Assembly (NCBI GenBank): GCA_018654745.1
Contig: JABILA010000086.1
Span: forward strand, 1 to 40,089
Source of the DNA: Alphaproteobacteria bacterium
GTDB lineage: Bacteria > Pseudomonadota > Alphaproteobacteria > UBA2966
Length of the DNA: 40,089 nucleotides
Direction: 5' to 3'
The position numbers and the translations under genes were made by a program. The notes beneath the pieces were generated by a model. It saw nothing but the letters and a program-made list of their open reading frames with translations, had not been told where the DNA came from and did not search any database. Numbering within the stretch: position 1 is the first letter of the stretch; every line of letters begins with the position of its first letter. Below, in pieces: positions 7,858-14,801 of this stretch.

Positions 7858-9255
7858 TTAATTGTTTCCGTAGGCAACCGCCGGCAACCAAGTAACCAAT
7901 TCCGGGAAAACAAACACCAAAACCAGGGCGATCAATTGCAGGATAATGAAAGGAATGACTCCGCGATAAATATCAACCAACGACACATTTGGTGGGCAGA
8001 CTCCCTTTAGATAGAAAAGTGCGAAGCCGACCGGTGGCGTTAGAAATGAAGTCTGTAAAGTCACAGCGACCAGCAGGGCAAACCATGTAAGATTGGGGTA
8101 TTCGACAACACCGAAACCATTAATCTGCAAATCAAGAGCGGAAATCACCGGGGCCAGCAACGGCAGTATGATCAGGCTGATTTCGATCCAATCAAGGAAA
8201 AAACCAAGAAAGAAGACGACGACCAAAACAAAGATAATCAGGCCATTGGGACCGAAGCCTAAACCGGTCAGCGCCGCCTCGATTAACTCGTCCCCGCCAC
8301 ACTCTCGCAAGACCAAGGCGAAGATCGTCGCGCCAACAAAGATCGCAAAGATATAGCCTGCTGTGTTCATGGTGTTGATCACAACTTCCTTTAACACCTG
8401 CATGTTAAAACGCCTGAATATGACAGCGATAAGCGTCGCACCGAGAGCGCCGATGCCTGAAGCTTCCGTAACCGTTGAAATCCCCATGAAAATTGATCCA
8501 AGAACAAGCAATATCAAGCCTGCGGGCGGAAGAATATCGACCAGAGCCCGCAATACGCTCATAAGATCAACTTCACCATGATCCCTGGAAAGAGGGGCTT
8601 TTTCCGGATAAATTTTGCAGTAAATCAGGATGTAGGCGATATAGAGCGCGCCAAGAATGAGGCCAGGGAAAACAGCCCCCATAAACAGATCAAGGATGGG
8701 CACCGCTAATTGGTCTCCCATGATCACCAGCATGATTGAAGGGGGAATAAGAATGCCAAGACAACCGGAAGCGGCCACGGTGCCCAAGGCTAACGATTTA
8801 TTATATTCCTGGTTGAGCATGACCGGCACGGACATGAGCCCCAACAGCACAACCGATGCACCGATGATTCCGGTAGAAGCGGCAAGAATAATTCCGATTA
8901 ATGCAACTGTAACAGCCAGACCGCCCCTGACGTTGCCGAACAATTTCTGCATCGAATGCATCATTCTTTCCGCAATACCGGACTTTTCGAGCATCAAACC
9001 CATGAAAATAAACATTGGCAGTGCTATGAGCACCCAATTATCCATGATGCCAAAGATGCGCCCGACAAGCAGGCCAAGGGTATTGTAATCAAGACCGGTC
9101 ATGGTCAGACCATAATCATCGGTCAACCAGGCGACGCCGGCAAAAGTAATTCCGACACCCGCCAAGACCCAGGCAACGGGAAAACCGGTGAAAAGCAGCG
9201 CAATGAACGAAACGAACATCGCGATGACTAAGTAATTTTCAGCTGCTAATTCCAT
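7858..9255 (-). CDS. dctM: TRAP transporter large membrane subunit
   Basis: This 465-residue, very hydrophobic protein has about twelve membrane segments and the DctM features of TRAP transporters: an N-terminal hairpin with FPVAWVLAGVGITFAG, then WVLIALPMFIFMGLMLEKSG, LIPPSIMLVIMGDQ, and in the last third LDWIEISLIILPLLAPV followed by TPPVGFALFYLKGV. DctM drives Na+-coupled uptake of an organic acid delivered by DctP. Length agrees with members of the alpha-keto-acid/mannitol branch, which have an enlarged loop around the middle. It overlaps dctQ by one base (TGATG), which points to coupled translation. Substrate is inferred from dctP and from the downstream enzymes. Confidence 0.9.
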   Translation of the reverse strand: MELAAENYLVIAMFVSFIALLFTGFPVAWVLAGVGITFAGVAWLTDDYGLTMTGLDYNTLGLLVGRIFGIMDNWVLIALPMFIFMGLMLEKSGIAERMMHSMQKLFGNVRGGLAVTVALIGIILAASTGIIGASVVLLGLMSVPVMLNQEYNKSLALGTVAASGCLGILIPPSIMLVIMGDQLAVPILDLFMGAVFPGLILGALYIAYILIYCKIYPEKAPLSRDHGEVDLMSVLRALVDILPPAGLILLVLGSIFMGISTVTEASGIGALGATLIAVIFRRFNMQVLKEVVINTMNTAGYIFAIFVGATIFALVLRECGGDELIEAALTGLGFGPNGLIIFVLVVVFFLGFFLDWIEISLIILPLLAPVISALDLQINGFGVVEYPNLTWFALLVAVTLQTSFLTPPVGFALFYLKGVCPPNVSLVDIYRGVIPFIILQLIALVLVFVFPELVTWLPAVAYGNN

Positions 9256-9908
9256 CAGCCTGCACCTTTATCATGGGGGTTGTCGTCAACTTTTAGAAGC
9301 GGCCTGAGAAGCCTGGCCGTCATTTGGATGCGTGGAGGTGTATCGTCATCAGGCTCCTTGCCGTGATGCATTAGCAAGACAACCTCGCCTATCAGACGGG
9401 CAATTGCGGCTATCATCATCAGTAACATTGAAAGCGGAATGACCGACTTGACGATCCAGCGATGAGGCAAGCCCATTGTGCTTTGAGAAGATTCATTATG
9501 CGTGAAAGCGTACACGGTATAATCAAGACTAAAATCAAACAGGATCACAAGACACGGCATCAAAAGCAGAAGTATTCCTAGAATTTCGAATATGTGCTTA
9601 AGCCGGTTCGACATGTTGAGGCGAAGAATGTCAATTCGGATATGGGAATCATTCGTAATGGAGTATGCCAATCCAAACATGACGGGTACCGAGTATAGGT
9701 GCCACATCAACTCTTCCATCGGCACCAACGGCCATTCGAGAAGTAGCCCGTTTCGATGAAACCCGTAACGCAATATAACCGTTATCAAGATGAGCAAAGC
9801 CAACAGCACGTTCAACCAGGCAAAGGCTTCAACGATTCGCTGCACTATTCCATTGAGAAATGTCGCTATTGGCACATGGTGGGTTTCGGCGCTGACAACT
9901 TTTGACAT
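9255..9908 (-). CDS. dctQ: TRAP transporter small membrane subunit
   Basis: This 217-residue protein has four hydrophobic helices (about residues 22-47, 63-83, 100-125 and 150-172) and the motif WPLVPMEELMWHLYSVPVMF, where paired acidic residues at a membrane edge are typical of DctQ. A large cytoplasmic tail is present, as in DctQ proteins that pair with TakP-like receptors. ATG 9908 is preferred over a TTG at 9923, because the TTG would sit closer to the base of the stem-loop between dctP and dctQ. Neither start has a strong ribosome binding site. DctQ binds DctM to form the transport domain pair in the inner membrane. Confidence 0.85.
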   Translation of the reverse strand: MSKVVSAETHHVPIATFLNGIVQRIVEAFAWLNVLLALLILITVILRYGFHRNGLLLEWPLVPMEELMWHLYSVPVMFGLAYSITNDSHIRIDILRLNMSNRLKHIFEILGILLLLMPCLVILFDFSLDYTVYAFTHNESSQSTMGLPHRWIVKSVIPLSMLLMMIAAIARLIGEVVLLMHHGKEPDDDTPPRIQMTARLLRPLLKVDDNPHDKGAG

Positions 9909-9937
9909 GACAACTTCTTTCAAAAATTTGTCTCAAT

Positions 9938-9969
9938 CCATGTGGCGGGAATTTCTTCCCACCACATGG
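9938..9969 (-). promoter_or_regulatory. Intercistronic stem-loop between dctP and dctQ
   Basis: Arms CCATGTGG (9938-9945) and CCACATGG (9962-9969) pair perfectly. Inside them GGGAA (9947-9951) pairs with TTCCC (9956-9960) around a 4-nt loop, with one C/A mismatch. The stem follows the dctP stop codon in the direction of transcription, and a broken run of T follows. It can act as an attenuator or 3' RNA-stabilising structure that raises dctP mRNA relative to dctQM, a known pattern in binding-protein operons. The structure is seen; the function is inferred. Confidence 0.65.
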
Positions 9970-9993
9970 TGTTATTTGAAGACTTGAAGGGTA

Positions 9994-11070
9994 TTATTTG
10001 CGCACTGTTCCGGGGCGCGGCAGGTAAGCCCACTTATTCCAAATTTTGTAATTGGCCCGGAATTCCTGAAGGTCATCCCAAATTACTTTGAAGCCAGGAT
10101 CGACCTGAATGGCTTCAGCAACCACTTCGTCCCATTTTGTTGAGAACGTCGTTAGCATTTCAGAAGACCAATATTTATTCTGAGTGCCGGCTTTCTCGTT
10201 TTCCTTCATTGTTTCAAACTGCATGGATTCGCCCATTGCTAGGCCGTCCGTCATGACGGCCCTACAGGCCAACTCAACAATTGTCCGTTGCGCTTCGCTC
10301 ATATCATTGTTCCAGGTATCTTTGTTGACGATCAGATCGAACAAGGTGGCGGGCTGGTGCCAACCTGGGTAATAGTTGAATTTCAGGATCTTGTTGATGC
10401 CCAGTCTCTTATCGATGGCTGGCATGGAGAATTCAGTTGCGTCAATGGCGCCTTTTTGCAGGGCCGGAACAATTTCACCGCCGGGAAGCTGAGAAGTAGA
10501 GACTCCCAGTTTTTCCATCACGCGCGCACCAAGACCAAAGAAGCGCATACGCAGGCCTTTTAGATCGGCAGGTGAATTGATTTCCTTGCTGAACCAGCCA
10601 GAGGTTTCGGGCGCGATAATGCCGCAGGGAATGGATTGAACATTGAAACCAGCATCGTCATAGGTCTTCTGCCAGAGCTTCCGCCCATTGCCATAATAGA
10701 CCCAGGCCAGAAATTCAGGTGCATCGGGACCGAAAGGAACAGCAGAGAAGATGGCTCCTTTATCGCCTAGTTTTCCTGTGTTGTACCCTGGCGTTGTATA
10801 GCCGGCATTAACCTGCCCCTTGGAAACAGCCTCAAGCATTTCCTTCGGTGGAACCAGCTTTTTGGGCTCATAAATTTTCAGCTTCAGGTTCCCGTCCAAT
10901 GCATTGATCTTCTTGGCGACCCAAGCAGGGGATGTGCCAAGCGCCGGCAGGCTTGTCGGAAACCAGACAGGCACCTTGAGTAGGACTTTCTTTTCCGCCG
11001 CGAGCGACGGGGTTGCAGCAACGCCAATCATAGCTGCTGCGGCGGCGGTTAAGATTGCTAAAGTACGCAT
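9994..11070 (-). CDS. dctP: TRAP transporter periplasmic substrate-binding protein (TakP-like)
   Basis: This 358-residue protein has a signal peptide (basic MR, hydrophobic residues 4-20, cleavage probably after the SLAA at 22-25) and a DctP fold. PGGEIVPALQKGAIDATEFS and the following NYYPGWHQPATLFDLIVNK segment resemble the TakP/TTHA0766 branch, whose characterised members bind 2-oxoacids (pyruvate, 2-oxobutyrate) or calcium lactate. That fits the lactate and oxoacid oxidation enzymes encoded downstream. AAGGAG lies 8 nt before the ATG. It is the promoter-proximal gene of the operon and faces a GntR regulator across a 286-bp AT-rich gap. The family is certain. The branch assignment is from memory of motifs, so the ligand is a reasoned guess. 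Confidence 0.86.
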   Translation of the reverse strand: MRTLAILTAAAAAMIGVAATPSLAAEKKVLLKVPVWFPTSLPALGTSPAWVAKKINALDGNLKLKIYEPKKLVPPKEMLEAVSKGQVNAGYTTPGYNTGKLGDKGAIFSAVPFGPDAPEFLAWVYYGNGRKLWQKTYDDAGFNVQSIPCGIIAPETSGWFSKEINSPADLKGLRMRFFGLGARVMEKLGVSTSQLPGGEIVPALQKGAIDATEFSMPAIDKRLGINKILKFNYYPGWHQPATLFDLIVNKDTWNNDMSEAQRTIVELACRAVMTDGLAMGESMQFETMKENEKAGTQNKYWSSEMLTTFSTKWDEVVAEAIQVDPGFKVIWDDLQEFRANYKIWNKWAYLPRPGTVRK

Positions 11071-11103
11071 GAGATAAACTCCTTTTTGTGAACACTTAAG
11101 GAG

Positions 11104-11128
11104 TAATTGGAAAAACTTACCAATTATA
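11104..11128 (-). promoter_or_regulatory. Candidate dctP promoter overlapped by inverted-repeat operator
   Basis: On the minus strand a perfect TATAAT lies at 11128-11123, about 55 nt before the dctP start, with no clear -35 match. It overlaps the inverted repeat TAATTGG (11104-11110) / CCAATTA (11120-11126) with a 9-nt spacer. FadR/LldR-type GntR proteins bind sites with TTGG/CCAA or TGGT/ACCA arms, so binding here would cover the -10 and the start point. Both sequence elements are seen; the role is inferred. Confidence 0.5.
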
Positions 11129-11205
11129 TACCCACAAAGAACCTATATATTATTGTTTTTATTATATTTTTTTAAGATTTCCTTGAGGAGCTCCTTGTTT
11201 GATAA

Positions 11206-11259
11206 TTAATTGGATAATCTTTTTTACCAATTTTGTAAAGTGGTAAATCATATTGACCA
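11206..11259. promoter_or_regulatory. Second cluster of GntR-type half sites
   Basis: AATTGG at 11208-11213 and ACCAATT at 11226-11232 form an inverted pair. TGGTAA at 11241-11246 and ACCA at 11256-11259 form another. The 9-mer TTACCAATT occurs both here (11224-11232) and in the dctP-proximal element (11118-11126). The cluster lies about 100-150 bp upstream of the regulator gene and may mediate autoregulation, or looping with the first element. Confidence 0.42.
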
Positions 11260-11356
11260 GTAAATAATTTTGGTCAAGAATGCTTGAACACACTTCGACC
11301 TATTGTGTTCAACGCAAATAAAGGTTTGAAGACAAAGGAAAGATCAGGATCAGGGC

Positions 11357-12151
11357 ATGGCCGCATACAAACGTGTCAAACAGGGTAAAATTTCCGACGT
11401 CATTGCCTCCCAACTGGAAGAAATGATTGCCCAAGGAGTGTTGATTCCGGGCGAGCGCTTGATGTCGGAGCGCGATCTCGCCCTGGAAATGGAAGTGTCG
11501 CGCCCTTCCCTGCGGGATGCTCTACAAAAACTCGAGGGCAAGGGATTGATTGAAACGCGCCAGGGCGGCGGCACCTTTGTACGTAATTTTCTTGGACCCT
11601 CCCTGACCGATCCTTTGGCGGCGCTGCTCGAAAGCGCCCCCAACACGGCGCAGGATCTCCTCGAACTACGCACAACCCTGGACGGCATAGCCGCTTATTA
11701 TGCGGCATTGAGGGCAACGGAAGTCGACCGTGAATTGCTCACACTTTGCTTTGAATCTATGGAAGAAGCTCACAAAGAAGAAGACCCCTCCGAAGAGGCC
11801 GACATCGATGCCGATTTCCATATGGCAATCGCAGAAACGACCCATAATGTGGTTCTTCTGCACATATTGCGCAGTTTGTTCACGCTATTGCGAACCGGTG
11901 TTTTTTTCAGCCGAATGAACCTCTACACCCGCCCCAGTTCTCGTGACATGCTGCTTAAACAGCACAAGGCCATTTACGAAGCCATTATGGCTGGTGATCC
12001 TGAAAAAGCCCGTAATGCTGCTGCCGGGCATTTGAAATACGTTAAGGAAACCATGCAGGACATAGGCCACGAGGAAGCTCGAACGGAGGTATCTCAACGA
12101 CGCCTTGAACGCTATCGGGAACGTCGGAAACTAGCGAAAAAAAGTAAATAA
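11357..12151 (+). CDS. GntR-family (FadR/LldR subfamily) transcriptional regulator
   Basis: This 264-residue protein has a winged helix-turn-helix at residues 5-72 (SDVIASQLEEMIAQGVLIPG, then SERDLALEMEVSRPSLRDAL and the wing GLIETRQGGGTFV). An all-helical FCD ligand-binding domain follows, with acidic and histidine residues typical of metal- and carboxylate-binding members (LRTTLDG, DADFHMAIAETTHN, HKAIYEAIMAGD). Length and domain order match PdhR, LldR and GlcC, which respond to pyruvate, lactate and glycolate. It is divergent from the dctP operon and very likely controls it with a 2-oxo- or 2-hydroxy-acid as signal. The C-terminus is basic and lysine-rich. Family is certain; ligand and targets are inferred from position. 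Confidence 0.9.
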   Translation: MAAYKRVKQGKISDVIASQLEEMIAQGVLIPGERLMSERDLALEMEVSRPSLRDALQKLEGKGLIETRQGGGTFVRNFLGPSLTDPLAALLESAPNTAQDLLELRTTLDGIAAYYAALRATEVDRELLTLCFESMEEAHKEEDPSEEADIDADFHMAIAETTHNVVLLHILRSLFTLLRTGVFFSRMNLYTRPSSRDMLLKQHKAIYEAIMAGDPEKARNAAAGHLKYVKETMQDIGHEEARTEVSQRRLERYRERRKLAKKSK

Positions 12152-12505
12152 TTTCCCGATACGTCTGCTTAAAAGCTATCCAGACTTCATACTCTACAAG
12201 ACCGCTTCTTGGCACTAAGCAGCCGCAAATCCATTACCCAAATTATGACCGGTGCTGAGGTTTGAACGGACGTCGATGTCAGTTTTTACCCGTCAATCTG
12301 TCAACAGGCTATCACCGGAGGTTGGAAAATGGAATTGTTGGAGCATTATTCTTGTGCGGGATGCTGATTTGCTGAGTCATTCTGCCAGTTTCCGTTGATA
12401 CCGGTGGTTTAAGGACATTGTCGGCACCTTTTTCGTAGCAATTGTCGTAACAATGCTTCGGTGCTCATCGATAAAATGGCAGAAGTCTGGGAGATATCAA
12501 GAAAG
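12152..12505. other. Intergenic region between the regulator and the prophage edge
   Basis: No coding region of plausible length, no strong terminator and no repeat family is recognisable in these 354 bp. It separates the host regulator gene from the tRNA remnant. It probably contains the host region that originally followed the tRNA gene. Confidence 0.5.
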
Positions 12506-12550
12506 TGGTGGGCCCGGCAGGAGTCGAACCCGCGACCTACTGATTACAAA
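12506..12550 (-). tRNA. tRNA-Thr(UGU) 3' fragment, prophage attachment site
   Basis: Read on the minus strand, these 45 nt are the 3' part of a tRNA: anticodon loop TTTGTAA (anticodon TGT), 3' anticodon strand TCAGT, variable loop AGGTC, T arm GCGGG-TTCGACT-CCTGC, acceptor strand CGGGCCC, discriminator A and encoded CCA. Immediately upstream the sequence stops matching: the expected ACTGA 5' anticodon strand is replaced by TCTAT, so the 5' half is missing here. This is what remains when a phage integrates into a tRNA gene and restores the full gene at the far end. The prophage lies on the higher-coordinate side, so the intact tRNA-Thr should be at the unseen right end. Confidence 0.87.
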
Positions 12551-12560
12551 ATAGATTGTT

Positions 12561-13229
12561 TCAAATCTCTCTTGCGAACCACCGAACCCGCCCGATGATA
12601 TTGATCTCATCGGCGGTGCGCTCGTAGGGGCTATAAAATGGGTTATCAGAAATCACCCGAACCTTGGGCGGATCATTGTTGGGGACATACTCAAGACGCT
12701 TGGCCACCAGCCCCATGCCATCATACAGAATGAATATGCCGGGAGGCGTCGGCGCTCGCCGGGCCAGGTCCACAAGAACAACGTCGCCGGAATGCAGAGT
12801 GGGCATCATGCTATCGCCCTCCACATGCATGATGCGAAGCTCCGATGGGCTGGCCTTGAGATCATGAAGAATCCACGACCGTTGAAAATGATAGGGTTTT
12901 CCGTTTTCCACCTCGTCGGCAGTAATATTACCGCCACCCATGGAAGCCGTGACCTCGACCGAGGGGATCGAAACAAACGCCTCAGAGGGATCTTCGATGA
13001 TCGGCGATTCGCCTTCCACGTCGCCCATACCGTGCAACAGCCAGTTTCTGTCGACTTTGACCACCTTGGCGACTTGATCGAGTTTCTCCAGATTCGGGTT
13101 TTCTGATCGTCCCCGCATGATGTCGTAAACAAACGTCCTGTTGATATCTGCAAGTTCAGCCACCTGCCTGGCATTTAAGCCAAGCTGCCTGCAACGCGCT
13201 TTGAGCCTGTCGGCCATGGTGTATTTCAT
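12561..13229 (-). CDS. CI/LexA-type phage repressor (XRE HTH + S24 peptidase)
   Basis: This 222-residue protein has an N-terminal XRE helix-turn-helix (about residues 5-66, with NARQVAELADINRTFVYDIM) and a C-terminal S24 autoprotease domain. The catalytic serine is S140 in VEGDSMMPTL and the lysine is K177 in GLVAKRLE, both intact, so RecA-stimulated self-cleavage and SOS induction are expected. I place the start at ATG 13229, which has a GAGG 8 nt upstream; a longer open frame to 13313 adds a hydrophobic stretch not expected in this family. The gene ends only 10 bp from the tRNA remnant, so no integrase lies between repressor and attachment site at this end. It is divergent from the early genes. 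Confidence 0.93.
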   Translation of the reverse strand: MKYTMADRLKARCRQLGLNARQVAELADINRTFVYDIMRGRSENPNLEKLDQVAKVVKVDRNWLLHGMGDVEGESPIIEDPSEAFVSIPSVEVTASMGGGNITADEVENGKPYHFQRSWILHDLKASPSELRIMHVEGDSMMPTLHSGDVVLVDLARRAPTPPGIFILYDGMGLVAKRLEYVPNNDPPKVRVISDNPFYSPYERTADEINIIGRVRWFAREI

Positions 13230-13336
13230 CAGGTTATCCTCAGGGATGTGGATTGTGTGGATTAAAAAGGATTGATTCATTCCCGTCAAGAAGATAAAAC
13301 AAATAGCGAACACGCAGGCTTGTAGGGTGATAAAAA
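13230..13336. promoter_or_regulatory. Repressor / early gene divergent control region
   Basis: This 107-bp gap between the repressor and the first rightward gene should hold the lysogeny-lysis switch operators. Two tandem TGTGGATT copies occur at 13247-13254 and 13256-13263 (9-bp period), followed by a related GGATTGATT. I see no convincing pair of consensus promoter boxes, so the element is defined mainly by position and by these repeats. Confidence 0.5.
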
Positions 13337-14026
13337 ATGGCAGGGATCGAGAAGGAATATTTTACACTGGAAGAGGTTGAGTCCTGCTGGGACATGCCTT
13401 CGCGCGACCTCGTATACCTTGCCGAAAACGGTTTACTCAAAGTCTCCGTGCGTCTTTATGGAATTCGTATTGAGCGCGGGTTCTATGAAGAGGTTGATGA
13501 GGGGCAATGGTGCAATATTCCTGAAGAGCGAGTTTCGTTTCAGGGATTGCAGGACCTCCTTTCTCGAGACGTTTATCGTCTTTTCCATGAAGGCCAGGTC
13601 AAGGTTGACCAGTTTGACGCGCCTGACGATCGCTATTGCCATGTGCTTTATCCAGAAGAAGGCATTGTGATCAAAAAGGAAGAGCTGGTTGTCAGCCGCA
13701 CAGAGCGGGACCGGGTTGAGGCCAAACACGGCCTTGGCGGAGTTCAGCGAACGACAGAGGTCTCGTTCAGGCATAAGAACGATTTTGCCGATGTTACGCT
13801 TGGAGAACAGTCCTATACGTTGGGGCCTATTCAAGCCAAGGTCGTCGGTATTCTTTATGAGGCAGCGCAAACAGGCTCACCCTGGCGGCACGGTCAGGCT
13901 GTATTGGGAGAGGCAGGGTCCAGGTGCACCCGCATATCGGACCTGTTCAAGGCCAAGGCTGATTGGCGCAAGCTCATTCAATCGGATAAACGTGGAAAAT
14001 ACCGCCTGAATATCAAATTTTCTTAG
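13337..14026 (+). CDS. Phage protein of unknown function, possible early regulator
   Basis: I do not recognise this 229-residue protein as a named family. It is the first gene divergent from the repressor, the place of cro/cII-like regulators. The N-terminus (YFTLEEVESCWDMPSRDLVYLAENGLL) looks like a small helix-turn-helix of the type that reads 'this domain, then this helix, in a MerR/excisionase fold'. The C-terminal 80 residues (LGPIQAKVVGILYEAAQTG, then RISDLFKAKADWRKLI and RGKYRLNI) resemble a winged helix with a basic wing. The middle is charged and possibly all-beta. Context and two potential DNA-binding segments suggest a regulator, but nothing proves it. Its base composition resembles its neighbours and the reading frame is clean. 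Confidence 0.6.
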   Translation: MAGIEKEYFTLEEVESCWDMPSRDLVYLAENGLLKVSVRLYGIRIERGFYEEVDEGQWCNIPEERVSFQGLQDLLSRDVYRLFHEGQVKVDQFDAPDDRYCHVLYPEEGIVIKKEELVVSRTERDRVEAKHGLGGVQRTTEVSFRHKNDFADVTLGEQSYTLGPIQAKVVGILYEAAQTGSPWRHGQAVLGEAGSRCTRISDLFKAKADWRKLIQSDKRGKYRLNIKFS

Positions 14027-14070
14027 GTCCCCCTGCGGAATGGCCGCTTTCTGGGAGGTACATACGAACT

Positions 14071-14133
14071 TATCCCCTGGCAGCCCCCTCTATATCCCCT
14101 TCCATCCCCCTGACTATATCGGTTATATCCCCT
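14071..14133 (+). repeat. Helically phased TATCCCCT repeats upstream of excisionase-like gene
   Basis: Exact copies of TATCCCCT lie at 14071-14078, 14093-14100 and 14126-14133, separated by 22 and 33 bp (multiples of 11). A related CATCCCCCT lies at 14103-14111. The block is in a 191-bp non-coding gap just upstream of the early operon. Same-face phasing suggests cooperative protein binding, for example by the excisionase-like or early regulator protein. Confidence 0.5.
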
Positions 14134-14217
14134 TTCTATCCAGCACAGAGCCCGACGACAGAGCCGGTCTAGATCGCCATTCTCCCCCTAACGTTCAATC
14201 AAACGAAGGGGGTGGCC

Positions 14218-14448
14218 ATGATCACCAAACACTTACACCAAGTCCATCTCGCGGAACGCTGGAACCTGAGCCCGCGCACATTGGAGCGCTGGCGCTGGGA
14301 AAAAATCGGTCCGCGTTACCTTAAGCTCGGTGGTCGGGTTGTTTACCGGCTCAAAGATGTCGAGGCTTATGAGGCCAAGCAGGTCCGCAACACCGAAGGC
14401 TCAACCTCGACCCCTCTGCCGTTACTAAGCGTCGTGGGGGCATCATGA
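14218..14448 (+). CDS. Small helix-turn-helix (excisionase/AlpA-like) protein
   Basis: This 76-residue basic protein has a winged-helix of the MerR/excisionase (HTH_17-like) type: HLAERWNLSPRTLERWRW as the helix-turn-helix, then a wing GPRYLKLGGRVVYRLKDVEAY. Such proteins act as recombination directionality factors or small regulators. ATG 14218 is preferred because GAAGGGGG lies a suitable distance upstream; a GTG two codons earlier is an alternative. It overlaps the next gene by 4 nt (ATGA) and begins the early operon. Excisionase function is plausible but no partner integrase is visible in the window, so a regulatory role is equally possible. Confidence 0.75.
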   Translation: MITKHLHQVHLAERWNLSPRTLERWRWEKIGPRYLKLGGRVVYRLKDVEAYEAKQVRNTEGSTSTPLPLLSVVGAS

Positions 14449-14801
14449 CCACGCCCATTCCTATCTGGCGCGGGTCCCCATCGCCATTCCATTTGCAGAA
14501 ACTGGATGAGATCTCGTTCTGTGCCTGGGTGGCTCAGGCCAAACCAGGCGACACCCTTGAGTACCATCGCGGGTTTCTGTGCCTGGACCGGGGCAGCACC
14601 GAGCAGGGCAACAAAGATCCTCACCAGATTAAATTGGATGAGATGGCGGCACGGGCCTTCGGCTTGGCCGAGCGAGGATTTCTTCATTTGCTCCAGCAGC
14701 GCATCGGTGACGCCAGCTTTCGGTATCTGGCCATCGCCCGTTCCTGCCCGGAGGGGCAAGCCATCAACTTTTCAACTCTCATGATAGAGGAGGCAGCCTG
14801 A
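14445..14801 (+). CDS. Conserved small phage protein, function unknown
   Basis: This 118-residue protein carries the segment CAWVAQAKPGDTLEYHRGFL (near residues 26-45) and a helical second half. It resembles proteins of unknown function found in early operons of alphaproteobacterial prophages, but I cannot name the family. No signal peptide, membrane segment or catalytic motif is seen. It overlaps the upstream HTH gene by 4 nt and the downstream ATPase gene by 1 nt, so it is translated as part of the same operon. It may assist recombination or replication, by association only. Confidence 0.65.
   Translation: MTTPIPIWRGSPSPFHLQKLDEISFCAWVAQAKPGDTLEYHRGFLCLDRGSTEQGNKDPHQIKLDEMAARAFGLAERGFLHLLQQRIGDASFRYLAIARSCPEGQAINFSTLMIEEAA

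Noticed and set aside
12152..12505. Integrase or transposase remnant
   Set aside because: No frame gives a recognisable recombinase segment.
14040..14324. 94-codon plus-strand open frame
   Set aside because: It overlaps the HTH gene in another frame, runs through the TATCCCCT repeats and has a proline-rich unstructured translation.
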